38,737 nucleotides of DNA, taken from Cellulosimicrobium composti. Lineage in GTDB: Bacteria; Actinomycetota; Actinomycetes; Actinomycetales; Cellulomonadaceae. A program made the translations under genes and the position numbers. Shown piece by piece: positions 23,868 to 32,431 of the stretch (its first letter is position 1; each line of letters starts with the position of its first letter). The DNA is taken from assembly GCF_009711085.1 (NCBI RefSeq), contig NZ_WMKA01000017.1:36674-75410 (forward strand), given 5' to 3'. Below the pieces are notes generated by a model, which was given only the letters and a program-made list of their open reading frames with translations, made no database searches and was not told the DNA's origin.

Positions 23868-24974
23868 ATGACCCTTCTCGCCGACCCCGCGGAACGGGCG
23901 GGCGCGACCGGCGCCACCACGGTCGCGGCCGCCGACAAGGCCGCACGCGCTCGCGCCGTCCTGCGCCGCGCCGAAGAACGTACCGGGGTGCGCCGACACC
24001 GCCCGGTCGCACCCGCGACCCCGCCGCCCGCCCCGCGCGCCGAGTCCGTCCACGACGCGGCCCCGCTCCACGACGCGGCCCCGCACCACGACGCGGCCCC
24101 GCTCGTCGACGCGGCCCCGTTCGTCGACGCCGTCCCGTTCGTCGACGCCGTCCCGCGCGCGGAGGCCGTGCCGCTCGCCGAGGTCTCCTCGCCGGCGCCA
24201 GCCCGGCCCGCCCCTGTCGCGCCGGCCGGGCGTCCGGCGCGGGCGCGCGGCCGCCACGGCGCGGTCCCGGACGCGATCCCGGACGAGCGGGTGTGGCCGG
24301 TGCACGACGCGCTCGCCCCGCTCCTGCCCCTCGGCGGCCTGCAGCGCGGCACCGTGCTCGCCGTGCGCGGCTCGACGAGCCTCCTGCTCGCGCTCGTCGC
24401 GCGCCCGTCGCGGGCCGGGGCGTGGACCGCCGCGGTCGGCTTCCCGGCGGTCGGCCTGCTCGCGGCCGCCGACGCCGGCGCGGACCTCGACCGCGTCGTG
24501 CTCGTCCCGCGCCCCGGCCCCGACGCGGCGCTCGCGATCGCGGCGCTCGTCGACGGCCTGGACGTCGTGGTCGTCGGGCCCGACGCCGCCCTCACCGACA
24601 CCGACCGTCGTCGGCTCGCCGCCCGGGCGCGCGAGCGCGGGGCGCTGCTCGTCGCCGCCACGGCGTGGCCGGGCGCGCACGTCGCGCTCACGGTCACGGG
24701 CGGCGCCTGGTCCGGCGCGGACCACGGGGCGGGCTGGCTGCGGCGCCGCACCCTCGTCGTCGAGCGCGCGGGCCGCGGGGGAGCCGCGCGCCCGGTGCGG
24801 GTCGAGGTCGAGCTCCCGCTCGTCCACGACGACTGGCCCGCGTTCCTCGCGCAGGACGCCCGGGACGCCGCACCCCCCGCGGCCGACGACGCGCCCCGCG
24901 CCGTGCCCGGCGGTCCCGTGCCCGCCCGGGCCGACGACCCCGACCGGCCCTCCCGGCTCCGGCTCGTCGGATGA
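23868..24974 (+). CDS. imuA': ImuA'-like mutasome protein
   Basis: This 368-residue protein is a RecA-fold relative (SulA/ImuA class). In mycobacteria ImuA' links ImuB, DnaE2 and RecA in the damage-tolerance mutasome. DALAPLLPLGGLQRGTVLAVRG starts the core (about residue 145). GFPAVGLLAAADAGADLDRVVLVP and WLRRRTLVVERAGRGG follow. No convincing Walker A lysine is seen, as is usual for ImuA'. Residues 61-102 are a six-residue tandem repeat (HDAAP-like) in a low-complexity N-terminal region. The start ATG 23868 has GGGAGG four bases upstream. The stop overlaps the imuB ATG (ATGA). Sequence similarity in this family is low, and the assignment leans on gene order and on the LexA box. Confidence 0.82.
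   Translation: MTLLADPAERAGATGATTVAAADKAARARAVLRRAEERTGVRRHRPVAPATPPPAPRAESVHDAAPLHDAAPHHDAAPLVDAAPFVDAVPFVDAVPRAEAVPLAEVSSPAPARPAPVAPAGRPARARGRHGAVPDAIPDERVWPVHDALAPLLPLGGLQRGTVLAVRGSTSLLLALVARPSRAGAWTAAVGFPAVGLLAAADAGADLDRVVLVPRPGPDAALAIAALVDGLDVVVVGPDAALTDTDRRRLAARARERGALLVAATAWPGAHVALTVTGGAWSGADHGAGWLRRRTLVVERAGRGGAARPVRVEVELPLVHDDWPAFLAQDARDAAPPAADDAPRAVPGGPVPARADDPDRPSRLRLVG
24048..24173 (+). repeat. 18-bp tandem repeat within imuA'
   Basis: Seven units of 18 bases encode VHDAAP, LHDAAP, HHDAAP, LVDAAP, FVDAVP, FVDAVP and RAEAVP. The first units are near-identical in DNA and later ones decay, as in slippage-prone repeats. Confidence 0.85.
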
Positions 24975-26701
24975 GCCCGCACCCGACCCGCACGGCGGCC
25001 CTGTGGGTGCCGGACTGGCCGGTGCTCGCGGCGATGGCGGTGCGCGACGTCCCCGCGCACGTCCCCGCCGCGACGCACGACGGCCGCCGCGTCGTCGCCG
25101 TCTCCGCGACCGCCCGGGCCCAGGGCGTGCGCCGCGGCATGCGCCGCCGTCGGGCCCGTGAGTGCTGCCCCGAGCTCGAGCTGCTCGACGTCGACGACGC
25201 GCGCGACGCCCGCGAGTTCGAGCCCGTCGCGCTCGCGGCCGAGACCGTCGTCGCGGGGCTGGAGATCACCCGGCCCGGCCTGCTGCTCCTGCCCGCCGCC
25301 GGGGCGAGCCGGTACCACGGGTCCGACGCCGCGCTCGCGGAGGCGCTCGTCGCGCGCGTCGCCGAGCGCACCGGTCACGAGAGCCAGGTGGGCGTCGCCG
25401 ACGGCATCCTCGCGGCCGTGCTCGCCGCGCGGGAGGCCGCCGTCGTCCCGCCCGGCCGCTCCGCCGCGTTCCTCGCGCCGCGGCCGGCGCGCGACCTCGT
25501 GCACGTCACCGCCCGGCCGGACGCCGCCGTCGCGGTCGACGAGCTCGTGGACCTCCTCGGCCGGCTCGGCGTGCGCACCCTCGGCGCGCTCGCGGCCCTG
25601 CCGCCCGCGACGGTCGAGGGACGCTTCGGCGACCTCGGCGCGTGGGCGCACCGGCTCGCGCGCGGCGAGGACCTGCGCCCGCCCGCGCGGCGCCGCGTCG
25701 AGCCCGACGTCGCGGTGAGCGCCGAGCTCGACCCGCCCGCCGAGCGCGTCGACGTCGCGACCTTCGCCGCGCGCCGGCTCTCCGAGGACCTGCACGACCA
25801 GCTCGTCGCGCGCTCGCTCGTCGCCGGGCGCCTGCGCATCACCGCGCGGACCGTCGAGGGCGACGACCTCGAGCGCACGTGGCGGCTCGACGGACCGGGC
25901 GCGATGAGCCCGGCGCGCCTCACGGACAAGGTGCGGTGGCAGCTCGAGGGCTGGCTCACCACCACGTCCGTCCGCGCCGGGCGCGCGGCCCGGGCCGGGC
26001 GCGGGGGCGGTCGCGGAGGAGAGCGGGGCGGCTCGCCCGGCGGGGCCGACGTCGTCCCGGGCGTCGCGCCGCTGGCCCGCCTGTCCCTCACGGCGGAGGA
26101 GGTCGTGCCCGCCGGGGCCGAGCAGCCGCGCCTGTGGGGCGCGTCGAGCGGCGAGGACGCGCGCGCCCACCGCGCGCTCGGGCGCGTGCAGGGCATCCTC
26201 GGCGGCGACGCCGTCCTGCGCGTGCAGGTCCAGGGCGGCCGCGACGTGACCGACCGCGTGCACCTCGTGCCGTTCGGGGAGGACGTCGCGCGCCCGCGCG
26301 ACCCGGCCCTGCCGTGGCCCGGCGCGCTGCCGAGCCCTGCTCCCGCGCTCGTGCCCGTCGAGCCGCAGGACGTCGTCGTGCTCGACGCCGCGGGGCGGCC
26401 CGTCGTCGTCGACGCGCGCCTCGCGATGAGCGGTGAGCCCGCGACCGTGCGGTGGCCGGCCCCGCCCGAGGAGGACGCGCCCCGGGCCCGCGCGGCGGCG
26501 GCCCCGCACGGGACGGTGGCGCCGGGACCGGGCAGCACGCGCGCCGTCGTGGACTGGGCCGGGCCGTGGCCGCTCGCCGAGCGCTGGTGGACGCCCGCGC
26601 CCCGGCGCCGCGTGCACGTCCAGGTCCTGCTCGACGACGGCCGCGGCCTGCTCCTCGCGAGCGCCCGCGGGCGCTGGACCGTGGAGGGGCTCTATGACTG
26701 A
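24971..26701 (+). CDS. imuB: ImuB, catalytically inactive Y-family polymerase-like protein
   Basis: The protein has 576 residues. It keeps the Y-family fold (RTAALWVPDWPVLAAMAVRD at the start, GVRRGMRRRRARECCPELEL, SRYHGSDAALAEALVARV) but lacks the paired aspartates of active polymerases at the start and after AETVVAGLEI, which marks ImuB. The hub role is shown by a beta-clamp-binding-like motif QPRLWG (about residues 385-390). A little-finger domain precedes it. The C-terminal region, from about 390 to 576, ends in the ImuB-C pattern WAGPWPLAERWWTP and is known in mycobacteria to bind DnaE2 and ImuA'. The start overlaps the imuA' stop by ATGA, and the stop lies eight bases inside dnaE2, so all three proteins are probably made in fixed ratio. 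Confidence 0.9.
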   Translation: MSPHPTRTAALWVPDWPVLAAMAVRDVPAHVPAATHDGRRVVAVSATARAQGVRRGMRRRRARECCPELELLDVDDARDAREFEPVALAAETVVAGLEITRPGLLLLPAAGASRYHGSDAALAEALVARVAERTGHESQVGVADGILAAVLAAREAAVVPPGRSAAFLAPRPARDLVHVTARPDAAVAVDELVDLLGRLGVRTLGALAALPPATVEGRFGDLGAWAHRLARGEDLRPPARRRVEPDVAVSAELDPPAERVDVATFAARRLSEDLHDQLVARSLVAGRLRITARTVEGDDLERTWRLDGPGAMSPARLTDKVRWQLEGWLTTTSVRAGRAARAGRGGGRGGERGGSPGGADVVPGVAPLARLSLTAEEVVPAGAEQPRLWGASSGEDARAHRALGRVQGILGGDAVLRVQVQGGRDVTDRVHLVPFGEDVARPRDPALPWPGALPSPAPALVPVEPQDVVVLDAAGRPVVVDARLAMSGEPATVRWPAPPEEDAPRARAAAAPHGTVAPGPGSTRAVVDWAGPWPLAERWWTPAPRRRVHVQVLLDDGRGLLLASARGRWTVEGLYD

Positions 26702-29700
26702 ACCCCGGTACGCCGAGCTCCACGCGCACTCCGCGTTCAGCTTCCTCGACGGCGCGTCCCACCCCGAGGAGCTCGCCGCCGAGGGCGCGCGGCTCGGGCT
26801 CTCGGCGCTCGCCGTCACCGACCACGACGGCCTGTACGGCGTCGTGCGCTTCGCGGAGGCCGCGCGCAAGGTCCACCTGCCCACGATCTTCGGGTCCGAG
26901 CTCCACCTGCCCGCGCCCACCGCGACCGGCGCCCCCGTGCTCGACCCGCCCACCGGCGTCCCCGACCCGCGCTCGACCCACCTGCTCGCGCTCGCGCGCG
27001 GCCCCCAGGGGTACCGCAACCTCTCGCGCGCGATCGCGACCGCGCACCTCGCGACCGGGACCAAGGGCGCCGCCGACTACCGCCTCGAACAGCTCGCGGC
27101 GGAGGCCGCCGGGCAGTGGCTCGTGCTCACCGGGTGCCGCAAGGGCGCGGTGCGACGCGCGCTCGTCACGTCCGGCCGCGCCGCCGCGCGCCGCGAGCTC
27201 GACCGGCTCGTCGCGCTCTTCGGCGCGGACAACGTGGCCGTCGAGATCACCGCGACCGACGACCCGCGCGACGCCGACCTGCACGCCGCGCTCGCCGACC
27301 TCGCCGCCGACGCCCGGCTGCCGCTCGTCGCGACGACCGCCGCGCACTACGCCCACCCGCGCGACGCCGACCTCGCCGGGGCGCTCGCGGCCGTGCGCGC
27401 GCGCTCGTCGCTCGACGACCTCGACGGCTGGCTGCCCGGCGCCCCGACGACCCACCTGCGCTCCGCGGCGGAGATGCTCGCGCGCCACCACCGGCACCCG
27501 CAGGCCGTCGCGACGGCCGCCGCGCTCGGCGACGAGTGCGCGTTCGACCTGCAGCTCGTCGCGCCCGACCTCCCGCCGTACCCCGTGCCGGACGGGCACA
27601 CGGAGGCCACGTGGCTGCGCGAGCTCGTGCGGCGCGGCGCCGAGGACCGCTACGGCCCCCGCGACCGGGAGACGGTTCCGGGCGCGTGGGCGCAGATCGA
27701 CCACGAGCTGCGCGTCATCGAGGACCTGCACTTCCCCGGGTACTTCCTCGTCGTCTACGACCTCGTGGAGTTCTGCCGGGTGAACGGGATCCTCGCGCAG
27801 GGCCGCGGCTCGGCCGCGAACTCCGCGGTCTGCTACGCGCTCGGCATCACCGCCGTCGACGCGGTGCGGCACGGCCTGCTGTTCGAGCGCTTCCTCGCGC
27901 CCGAGCGCGACGGCCCGCCGGACATCGACATCGACATCGAGTCCGCGCGGCGCGAGGAGGTCATCCAGCACGTCTACCGGACGTTCGGGCGCACGCACGC
28001 CGCGCAGGTCGCGAACGTCATCTCCTACCGGCCCAAGTCCGCCGTGCGTGACGCGGCCCGGGCGCTCGGGTACGACGTCGGGCAGGCCGACGCGTGGAGC
28101 AAGTCCATCGAGCGCTGGGGGTCGCTGCGCGGCCCGGACCCGTCGTCGCCCGCGGCGGACCGAGCGGCGAAGGAGCGCGCGCTCGCGGCGAAGTCGTCCG
28201 GGTCGCCGGACCCGGCCGTGCCGTGGACCACGACGCGCACCGCCCGCAAGGACGCCGCGACGGCGCGGCTGTGGGGGAGCCGGGACTGGTCGCCCGACCT
28301 CACCGGCCGGGGCGCGCGCGTCGTCGACCCGCTCGCCGTGGACGAGGGCGACGTCCTGTGCGCGGACGACACGCACGACGTCGTGCCCGCTCACCGGCCG
28401 CCGTCGGCCGCGCAGGAGGGCGAGATCCCCGACGAGGTGCTCGACCTCGCCGACCGCATGCTGCGCCTCCCGCGGCACCTGGGCATCCACTCGGGCGGCA
28501 TGGTCATGTGCGACCGTCCCGTCATCGAGGTGTGCCCCGTCGAGTGGGCGCGCATGGAGGGCCGCACCGTCCTGCAGTGGGACAAGGAGGACTGCGCGGA
28601 CGCGGGGCTCGTGAAGTTCGACCTCCTCGGCCTCGGGATGCTCACGGCGCTGCGCATCGGGTTCGACCTCGTGGAGCGGCACGAGGGCGGGCCGCGCCTC
28701 GCGCTGCACACGCTGCCCGAGGACGACCCGGCGGTGTACGACCTGCTGTGCGCGGCCGACACCGTCGGCGTGTTCCAGGTCGAGTCGCGCGCGCAGATGG
28801 CGACGCTCCCGCGCCTGCGACCCCGGACGTTCTACGACATCGTCATCGAGGTCGCGCTCATCCGCCCGGGTCCCATCCAGGGCGGGTCCGTGCACCCGTA
28901 CATCAACCGGGCGCGGGGCCGGGAGGAGGTGACGTTCCTGCACCCGCTGCTGGAGAAGTCGCTCGGCAAGACGCTCGGCGTGCCGCTGTTCCAGGAGCAG
29001 CTCATGCAGATGGCGATCGACGTCGCGGGCTTCTCCCCGAAGGAGTCCGACCAGCTCCGGCGCGCGATGGGGTCCAAGCGGTCGGTCGAGCGCATGGAGG
29101 AGCTGCGCGGGCGCCTCATGGACGGGATGCGCGAGCGGGGCGTGAGCGACCCGGCCGTGCGCGAGCAGATCTACGACAAGCTCAAGGCGTTCGCCGACTT
29201 CGGGTTCCCCGAGTCGCACGCGTACTCGTTCGCGTTCCTCGTCTACGCGAGCTCGTGGCTCAAGGTGCACCACCCCGCCGCGTTCTACGCGGGGCTGCTC
29301 GCGGCGCAGCCCATGGGGTTCTACTCGCCGCAGTCGCTCGTCGCCGACGCGCGCCGCCACGGCGTCACCGTGCTGCGCCCCGACGTCAACGCGTCCGACG
29401 TCGAGGCGACGGTCGAGCGGCTGCCCGCCGACCATGCGGCTGCGCCCTCCGACCATGCGGACAGCGATCGTCCCGGCGGCCGGACGGGCGACAACCGCAT
29501 GTTCGGCGGGGAGGTGCGGATCGACACCGCGTTCGGGCCCGAGCCGGACCTCACGCTCGCGGTGCGGCTCGGGCTCGCGAGCGTGCGCGGGCTCGGCAAG
29601 GACGCGGCCGAGCGCGTCGTCGCGGCGCGCGGGACGCCGGGGGAGGGGCGGCCGTTCAGCGACCTGCGCGACCTCGTGCGACGCGTCGACCTCACGACCG

Positions 29701-30332
29701 CCCAGCTCGAGGGGCTCGCGACCGCCGGCGCGACGGACGGCCTCGGCGTGACGCGGCGCGAGGCGCTGTGGGCGGCCGGCGCGCTCGCGCAGGAGGGCCC
29801 GGGCACGCTGCCGGGCGTGAGCGTCGGCGTCGAGGCCCCGGCGCTGCCCGGCATGACCGAGGTCGAGACCGCCGTCGCCGACGTGTGGGCCACGGGCGTG
29901 TCCACCGACTCCTACCCGACGCAGTACGTCCGCGACGGCCTCACCGCGGCCGGGGTGCTCACCGTCGTCGGCGCCGTGGCGGTGTCGCGCGAGATCGAGC
30001 AGGTCGACGAGGCGGAGCGCGCCGCGGGCGAGACGCCCGGCACGCGACCCCACCCGTCGTCGCGCGTCGCCGTGGGCGGCGTCGTCACGCACCGCCAGCG
30101 CCCCGGGACGGCCGGGGGCGTGACGTTCCTGTCGCTCGAGGACGAGACGGGGATCCTCAACGTCGTGTGCTCGCCCGGGCTGTGGCAGCGGTTCCGGAAG
30201 GTCGCGCGCGGGTCCGCGGCGCTCGTCGTGCGCGGGCGGCTGGAGCGGGCCGACGGCGCCACGAACCTCGTCGCGGAGCACCTCGCGCCGCTCTCGCTCC
30301 AGGTCGCGACGACGTCGCGCGACTTCCACTGA
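26694..30332 (+). CDS. dnaE2: Error-prone DNA polymerase III alpha-type subunit DnaE2
   Basis: The protein has 1,212 residues, longer than the roughly 1,070 usual for DnaE2. A PHP domain (AELHAHSAFSFLDG, VTDHDGLYGVVRFAEAAR) is followed by the polymerase core with the catalytic aspartates in PDIDIDIESARREEVIQ (about 407-423). A finger region has HLGIHSGGMVM and GVPLFQEQLMQMAIDVAGFSP, then helix-hairpin-helix and an OB fold with GGVVTHRQRPGTAGGVTFLSLEDETG at the end. Two insertions explain the length: residues about 475-575, and about 912-939, which is a palindromic repeat element translated in frame. DnaE2 does mutagenic lesion bypass with ImuB on the beta clamp. ATG 26694 overlaps imuB by eight bases. 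Confidence 0.92.
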   Translation: MTEPRYAELHAHSAFSFLDGASHPEELAAEGARLGLSALAVTDHDGLYGVVRFAEAARKVHLPTIFGSELHLPAPTATGAPVLDPPTGVPDPRSTHLLALARGPQGYRNLSRAIATAHLATGTKGAADYRLEQLAAEAAGQWLVLTGCRKGAVRRALVTSGRAAARRELDRLVALFGADNVAVEITATDDPRDADLHAALADLAADARLPLVATTAAHYAHPRDADLAGALAAVRARSSLDDLDGWLPGAPTTHLRSAAEMLARHHRHPQAVATAAALGDECAFDLQLVAPDLPPYPVPDGHTEATWLRELVRRGAEDRYGPRDRETVPGAWAQIDHELRVIEDLHFPGYFLVVYDLVEFCRVNGILAQGRGSAANSAVCYALGITAVDAVRHGLLFERFLAPERDGPPDIDIDIESARREEVIQHVYRTFGRTHAAQVANVISYRPKSAVRDAARALGYDVGQADAWSKSIERWGSLRGPDPSSPAADRAAKERALAAKSSGSPDPAVPWTTTRTARKDAATARLWGSRDWSPDLTGRGARVVDPLAVDEGDVLCADDTHDVVPAHRPPSAAQEGEIPDEVLDLADRMLRLPRHLGIHSGGMVMCDRPVIEVCPVEWARMEGRTVLQWDKEDCADAGLVKFDLLGLGMLTALRIGFDLVERHEGGPRLALHTLPEDDPAVYDLLCAADTVGVFQVESRAQMATLPRLRPRTFYDIVIEVALIRPGPIQGGSVHPYINRARGREEVTFLHPLLEKSLGKTLGVPLFQEQLMQMAIDVAGFSPKESDQLRRAMGSKRSVERMEELRGRLMDGMRERGVSDPAVREQIYDKLKAFADFGFPESHAYSFAFLVYASSWLKVHHPAAFYAGLLAAQPMGFYSPQSLVADARRHGVTVLRPDVNASDVEATVERLPADHAAAPSDHADSDRPGGRTGDNRMFGGEVRIDTAFGPEPDLTLAVRLGLASVRGLGKDAAERVVAARGTPGEGRPFSDLRDLVRRVDLTTAQLEGLATAGATDGLGVTRREALWAAGALAQEGPGTLPGVSVGVEAPALPGMTEVETAVADVWATGVSTDSYPTQYVRDGLTAAGVLTVVGAVAVSREIEQVDEAERAAGETPGTRPHPSSRVAVGGVVTHRQRPGTAGGVTFLSLEDETGILNVVCSPGLWQRFRKVARGSAALVVRGRLERADGATNLVAEHLAPLSLQVATTSRDFH
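29427..29511. repeat. Palindromic repeat element, copy B (inside dnaE2, in frame)
   Basis: The element is 85 bases, with CGACCATGCGG twice (29429 and 29450) and CCGCATGTTCGG (29495-29506). Its internal block GCCGGACGGGCG is as in copy A. It is read as ADHAAAPSDHADSD and then RPGGRTGDNRMFGGE in DnaE2, between conserved VLRPDVNASDVEATVE and LTLAVRLGLASVRGLG. Confidence 0.8.
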
Positions 30333-30438
30333 CGGGTTCGTCGCCGTCCGGTGGGCGCGCGTGGTAGGAACGGAGCGGTCGAGGGCCCGGCGTGCGACGG
30401 CGGGTCGTCCGCACCGGCTCACCGACGAGAGGACCCGC

Positions 30439-30720
30439 ATGCCACCCCGCCTCACCGCCCGCACGATGTTCTGGACCGGCGTCGGCCTCACCGTGGGGAG
30501 CGCCCTCGTCCAGAACGTCGGTCTCGCGAACCTCACCTACTCCTTCGTCGGCACGTGGTTCGTGGGCCTGCTCCTCACCGTGCTGCAGGTCGCGTTCACC
30601 AGCGGCGTCGTGCTCGCCGCCGGGTCGTTCGTCGTCCGGGCGCTGCAGCCCGACGACGGCGCCGCGCACAAGGAGGCGGCGTCGACGCCGTGGGAGGACC
30701 GCGACAACCGGCTGTCCTGA
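30439..30720 (+). CDS. Small two-helix membrane protein, unknown function
   Basis: The protein has 93 residues from ATG 30439, which has GAGAGG six bases upstream. The longer in-frame GTG start at 30361 adds only an Arg-rich, shadow-like extension. Two hydrophobic segments, about residues 11-30 and 34-66 (TYSFVGTWFVGLLLTVLQ, then TSGVVLAAGSFVV), suggest a hairpin in the membrane with a polar C-terminus of about 20 residues. I do not recognise a domain. It follows dnaE2 in the same direction with 106 bases between them. A shared transcript is possible but not shown. Confidence 0.62.
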   Translation: MPPRLTARTMFWTGVGLTVGSALVQNVGLANLTYSFVGTWFVGLLLTVLQVAFTSGVVLAAGSFVVRALQPDDGAAHKEAASTPWEDRDNRLS

Positions 30721-30789
30721 CCCCCGCCCCGGACGCGCCCGACCGGTCCCGTGCCAGCAGCCCCGCGCCGGCAGGTCGACGGCGTGGGG

Positions 30790-31191
30790 CTACGGAGCGA
30801 TGGGCGCGACGACGCAGACCTCGAACGTGTCGCGCGCGCGGCGCAGCAGGTACCGGACCTCCTGCGCCTCCTGCTCGTTCGCGTACTCGTCGCGGTAGCT
30901 CCAGCGCACGCGCGCCCACACGAGCGCGTCGCCGACCTCCTCGACGTCCTCGAGGTGGGCGACGACACCGACGAGGCCACGCTCGCGGAACCCGCGTGCG
31001 GTCTCGATGGTCGACTCGCGCACGTCCTCCGGGTCGGCGAGGAGCACCGACCCGGTCGACCCGACCACGAGCGCCGGGAACGCGTAGCTCTCGCCGATCG
31101 TGTCGAGGTCTCCCGTGGAGAGCGCGACCCCGTAGGTCGTGAGGAACGTCTGGACGTCGTCGGCGTCGAAGGACTCGGTGGAGGGCTCCAT
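30790..31191 (-). CDS. NTF2-like/SnoaL-fold small protein
   Basis: The protein has 133 residues. FDADDVQTFLTTYGVALSTGDLDTIGESYAFPALVVGS is the typical N-terminal pair of helices of the NTF2-like (SnoaL or DUF4440) fold, and the alternating strands that follow, with DALVWARVRWSYRDE, form the cone. Such proteins are small cytoplasmic ligand binders or enzymes with no shared reaction. No catalytic pair is clear. The start ATG 31191 is 50 bases from the stop of the RIO-kinase gene upstream on the same strand, so both may be in one unit, although no ribosome binding site stands out. The stop is TAG 30790-30792. Confidence 0.7.
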   Translation of the reverse strand: MEPSTESFDADDVQTFLTTYGVALSTGDLDTIGESYAFPALVVGSTGSVLLADPEDVRESTIETARGFRERGLVGVVAHLEDVEEVGDALVWARVRWSYRDEYANEQEAQEVRYLLRRARDTFEVCVVAPIAP

Positions 31192-31241
31192 GGTCCCGTT
31201 CTACCGCGCCCGCCGTCGGCGCGCGCGGGGCACGCGCACCC

Positions 31242-32174
31242 TCACCACGCCTGCGCGAGCAGCGCCGCGAAGAGCTCGTCGGCGTCGGCGTCGAGACCGC
31301 GCGAGGCGAACCAGGCGGCCATCGTGCGGCAGTCGCGCAGGAGCAGCTCGGTCCCGAACGGGTTCGCCACGAGGTCGACGACCTGCGGCAGGTCGATGAC
31401 GACGAGCCGGTCCCCGTCCGCGAGCACGTTGTACGGCGACAGGTCGCCGTGCGTGTAGCCGAGGCGCGCGAGCACCGCCATCGCGTCGCGGACCTGGTCC
31501 CACCACGAGGCGAGCAGGTCGGCGTCGGGACGCGTGCGCGCGAGGCGCGGCGCGGCCTCGTGCACGGTGCCGTCCGAGGTGCCGACGAACTCCATGAGGA
31601 TCTCGTTCCCGTCGATCTGGACCGGGTACGGCACGGGCACCCCGGCCGACCACAGCTCGCCGAGCGCGGCGAACTCGGCCGCCGCCCACTGCCCGGCCGC
31701 GACCTGGCGGCCGTAGCGGGACTTGCGGTCGAGGGCGCGGCGGTCGCGCGTGCGGCGAACGCGCCGGTCCTCGGTGTAGACGGTGTCGCGCCGGAACGCG
31801 CGGTGGTCGAGGTCGCGGTAGCGCTTCGCGGCGAGCAGCGAGCGCCGCGCGTCGTCGCCGGGGACGGCGCGCTCGACGAGGAAGACGTCCGCCTCCTTGC
31901 CGGTCTTGAGGACGCCGAGCTCGGTGTCGACGGCCGCGTCGGCCGTGACGACCCACTCGGGTCGCGGCTCGGGCCCGCGCTGGCCCTTCTCGACGGCGGA
32001 CCACGTGGACCACCGCTGGTCCTCGGCGAGCGCGGCGTCGAGCACACCGGTCACCGGGCCGGCGTCGTCCGTGTCGTCGTGGCGCCGCAGGCGGCGCGGA
32101 GGGGGAGTGCGGGGGTCTCCCGCGAACGTCGGCGGGAGGTACGGGTCGGGGTACGGCGGGTCGTGCTCGGGCAC
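31242..32174 (-). CDS. RIO-type serine kinase family protein
   Basis: The protein has 310 residues. Residues about 80-300 match the RIO1-like kinase fold: GVLKTGKEADVFLVERAVPG (a glycine loop modified as in RIO kinases), LLAAKRYRDLDHR with the ATP-binding Lys, the catalytic loop GYTHGDLSPYNVLADGD (from about 240) with Asp and Asn, and the metal-binding VIDLPQVVDL (about 259-268). All key residues are present. Bacterial RIO proteins are uncharacterised in most cases. The N-terminal 70 residues are Pro/Asp-rich and probably disordered. GTG 32174 has AAGGAG eight bases upstream. A 19-codon ORF and a hairpin lie between 32239 and 32324 on the same strand, just ahead of this gene, and may regulate it. 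Confidence 0.85.
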   Translation of the reverse strand: MPEHDPPYPDPYLPPTFAGDPRTPPPRRLRRHDDTDDAGPVTGVLDAALAEDQRWSTWSAVEKGQRGPEPRPEWVVTADAAVDTELGVLKTGKEADVFLVERAVPGDDARRSLLAAKRYRDLDHRAFRRDTVYTEDRRVRRTRDRRALDRKSRYGRQVAAGQWAAAEFAALGELWSAGVPVPYPVQIDGNEILMEFVGTSDGTVHEAAPRLARTRPDADLLASWWDQVRDAMAVLARLGYTHGDLSPYNVLADGDRLVVIDLPQVVDLVANPFGTELLLRDCRTMAAWFASRGLDADADELFAALLAQAW

Positions 32175-32238
32175 GGGTGGGCTCCTTCGGGCGGGGAGCG
32201 CACGGCGCCGCCGCGCCGCCTCGCGGGCGGGCGGGGTG

Positions 32239-32259
32239 CGGACCGTCGCGGACGGTCCG
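32239..32259 (-). other. Hairpin between leader ORF and RIO-kinase gene
   Basis: CGGACCGTC (32239-32247) and GACGGTCCG (32251-32259) form a perfect 9-bp stem with a GCG loop. It starts five bases beyond the stop of the 19-codon ORF and ends about 65 bases before the kinase start, an attenuator-like place. Confidence 0.55.
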
Positions 32260-32264
32260 GACCG

Positions 32265-32324
32265 CTAGCGGCGGTCGGGGCTCCCGGGGGTGGTGGACAC
32301 GCGAGCGTGGCTCGTCCAGCTCAT
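32265..32324 (-). CDS. Small leader-like ORF of 19 codons ahead of the RIO-kinase gene
   Basis: ATG at 32322-32324 follows a very strong purine-rich ribosome binding site (GGAGG twice within 20 bases). It encodes MSWTSHARVSTTPGSPDRR and ends with TAG at 32265-32267. The quality of the site, better than that of most genes here, is the main evidence. There is no codon-usage test at this length. A hairpin begins right after the stop. It may be a regulatory leader peptide or a free small protein; nothing in it is recognisable. Confidence 0.5.
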   Translation of the reverse strand: MSWTSHARVSTTPGSPDRR

Positions 32325-32413
32325 GGCGTTCCTCCCTTCCTCCGGTGCCCGACGGCGCGGGCGACGTCCTGAGACCGTCCCACCCGGGCGCGCGGCCCGG
32401 CAAGCGAATAACG

Positions 32414-32427
32414 GCGGGCGCGCCCGC
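32414..32427 (-). terminator. Possible hairpin terminator after the YdjM-like gene
   Basis: GCGGGCGCGCCCGC is fully palindromic and can fold with a four-base loop. It lies just past the stop at 32432 and is followed on that strand by an AT-rich stretch. Confidence 0.45.
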
Positions 32428-32431
32428 GGCG

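Noticed and set aside
24048-24173. 18-bp repeats as a CRISPR array
   Set aside because: Units are contiguous, in frame inside imuA', and have no spacers. No cas gene is in the window.
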